Positions 6,118 through 7,179 of a DNA stretch of 7,179 nt are shown here, one piece after another. The first letter of the stretch is position 1, and each line of letters opens with the position of its first letter. The notes beneath the pieces were generated by a model, which saw nothing but the letters and a program-made list of their open reading frames with translations, was not told where the DNA came from and did no database searches. A program made the position numbers and the translations under genes. Source of the DNA: an uncultured Sulfurovum sp. (GTDB lineage Bacteria > Campylobacterota > Campylobacteria > Campylobacterales > Sulfurovaceae); assembly GCA_902727905.1 (NCBI GenBank), contig CACVAR010000120.1, positions 1 through 7,179 on the forward strand, given 5' to 3'.

Positions 6118-7078
6118 TGAACGAAATCCATGGAAAAACATGAAAGAATCTTCTCAAAGAAGAGTAGATGTTGAAACTGAACACAATCTATTTTGGATTA
6201 CCGATTTAGAGGGTAAATATGGCTTCTGTTTACAATCAAAAAATATTTTTAAAGATATTAAATCTCCAGCAAACCTAAAAGGTATCTCTATATTAAAGAG
6301 AAATGCAAATCATCATTATGGGGAACTTTTTTTAGTTTTAAATAAGAAAGAAGATTGGCAAATTTTTTATACATTATGTGAAGACTTAATATCCATAACT
6401 CATAAATATGAGAGTGATGAGGCAATGATAAGTGCCGTAGAGGTTCGTCTAAAACGATGGCAACAGCTACTTAGGTATGAACAAAATATCGTCCTGAGCT
6501 TAGAAGCACAAATGGGGTTGTTTAGTGAGTTGTTATGTTTGAAAGATGTACTGACTCCAAAGGTTGGTGTAGAACAGTCTATTATTTCATGGGTAGGTGC
6601 AGATTTTGATAAACAAGACTTTTTATTGGCAAATGCTATTATTGAAGTAAAATCTTATAGAACATCTAAAAGTCCCATTATTCATATCTCTTCAATACAA
6701 CAGCTTTATAGTGATAAAGAACCTCTTTATCTATTAGCATATGGGTTAACTCAAGCAGATAATGGAGTAGGTATTGATGATTTGGTTCAAGAGATCTATA
6801 TATTACTTGAAAATGAATCAGCAGAGATAAGAGATATATTTGACAACAAACTTATAGAGTATGGTTTTATTCCTGAATTGATAGAGAGTTCCCTGTTTAA
6901 GTTTATTGTTGATAAGCGTAGAATTTATTCTGTTTCAGATGAGTTTCCAAAAATTTCACCACATAGTATAGGCAGTCAAATTTTAACTGTTAAGTATTCA
7001 ATAGATCTAATTCAGTGTGATGCATTTGAAGTTGACATAAACATAGTAAGTATAAGCCTTTTTATAAAGGATAACTGA
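6107..7078 (+). CDS. PD-(D/E)XK nuclease-like protein, DUF4420 type
   Basis: With the start chosen here the protein has 323 residues. It carries the elements of a PD-(D/E)XK nuclease core: a helix with GLFSEL (137-142, Glu141), then SWVGADFDKQDF (161-172, Asp171), the strand IIEVKS (178-183, Glu180 and Lys182), and HISSIQQL (193-200), where a conserved S-x-x-Q-L segment follows. This W-G…DKxDF…EVKS…SSxxQL series is the signature of DUF4420 proteins, which sit beside Z1 helicases and GHKL ATPases. It is the likely DNA-cutting component (inference). Three in-frame starts compete: ATG 6092, 6104 and 6107. GAAGAGAG (6094-6101) favours 6104 or 6107, and family members typically begin close to the NPW motif (residues 7-9 here), so 6107 is used. 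The gene overlaps the Z1 gene by 11 bases, or 26 if 6092 is used. The N-terminal 130 residues are of unknown role. Confidence 0.85.
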   Translation: MINSERNPWKNMKESSQRRVDVETEHNLFWITDLEGKYGFCLQSKNIFKDIKSPANLKGISILKRNANHHYGELFLVLNKKEDWQIFYTLCEDLISITHKYESDEAMISAVEVRLKRWQQLLRYEQNIVLSLEAQMGLFSELLCLKDVLTPKVGVEQSIISWVGADFDKQDFLLANAIIEVKSYRTSKSPIIHISSIQQLYSDKEPLYLLAYGLTQADNGVGIDDLVQEIYILLENESAEIRDIFDNKLIEYGFIPELIESSLFKFIVDKRRIYSVSDEFPKISPHSIGSQILTVKYSIDLIQCDAFEVDINIVSISLFIKDN

Positions 7079-7179
7079 ACCCCAAAGAAAAAAGGCAAAA
7101 AAACAATAGTATCTTAACAATAAGTTATGAAAGAACAAGTCCAAGAGCAAACTCTTTGGCAAGTTTGATTCTTTAAACA
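7079..7179. other. Downstream region with no supportable gene
   Basis: These 101 bases after the operon contain A-rich sequence, a 13-codon ORF (7127-7168, MKEQVQEQTLWQV) without a ribosome site, and a weak inverted repeat CAAACT / AGTTTG (7148-7153 and 7162-7167, 8-base loop) followed by ATTCTTT. The last could be a feeble terminator, but its stem is AT-rich and its T-run is poor, so no terminator is called. Confidence 0.35.

Noticed and set aside
7056..7096. Inverted repeat GCCTTTTT / AAAAAGGC around the end of the last gene
   Set aside because: On the plus strand the stem is followed by A residues rather than T residues, its 25-base interior is long, and it starts inside the coding region. 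It does not look like a terminator in either direction.
7127..7168. 13-codon ORF after the operon
   Set aside because: Too short, with no ribosome site and no recognisable similarity.
1..7179. tRNA, rRNA, CRISPR array, transposase or attachment-site repeats
   Set aside because: No cloverleaf-like segment, regular spaced repeats, transposase motifs or long direct repeats were noticed on reading either strand.

Overview
The window is AT-rich bacterial DNA. Its overall look suggests a Campylobacterota-type organism (Arcobacter/Sulfurimonas/Sulfurovum-like): about 30% GC in the large genes, TATAAT-type -10 boxes, AGGA-type ribosome sites and densely overlapping genes. This lineage call is an inference and is only moderately secure.

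Layout. Positions 1-226 hold the N-terminal 75 codons of a MATE-family efflux transporter on the minus strand, cut by the window edge. Positions 227-429 are a divergent intergenic region with a clear 8+8 bp palindrome (281-298), probably an operator. Positions 430-699 encode an intact RelB/DinJ-family antitoxin. The overlapping YafQ/RelE-like toxin gene (from 683) is broken: it has an in-frame stop at codon 25 and loses recognisable similarity after about codon 43. The debris up to 997 carries a good promoter (TTGTCT, 17 nt, TATAAT) for what follows.

Positions 998-7078 form a tightly overlapping four-gene operon. The genes are a DNA cytosine-5 methyltransferase, a GHKL (MutL/MORC/Hsp90-fold) ATPase, a 899-residue superfamily II helicase-like protein of the Z1-domain type, and a PD-(D/E)XK nuclease-like protein of the DUF4420 type. 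This combination was predicted computationally as a restriction-modification-like defence system built around MutL/MORC-type ATPases (Iyer, Abhiman and Aravind, 2008, recalled from memory). The architecture is therefore not new, but its mechanism is poorly known to me.

Proposed division of labour (inference): the methyltransferase marks host DNA, the GHKL protein acts as an ATP-gated clamp or switch, the Z1 protein translocates or remodels DNA, and the DUF4420 protein cuts. The operon is visibly more AT-rich than the flanking MATE gene and sits next to a decayed toxin-antitoxin locus. Both fit an accessory, horizontally acquired island. Positions 7079-7179 hold no gene that I can support.
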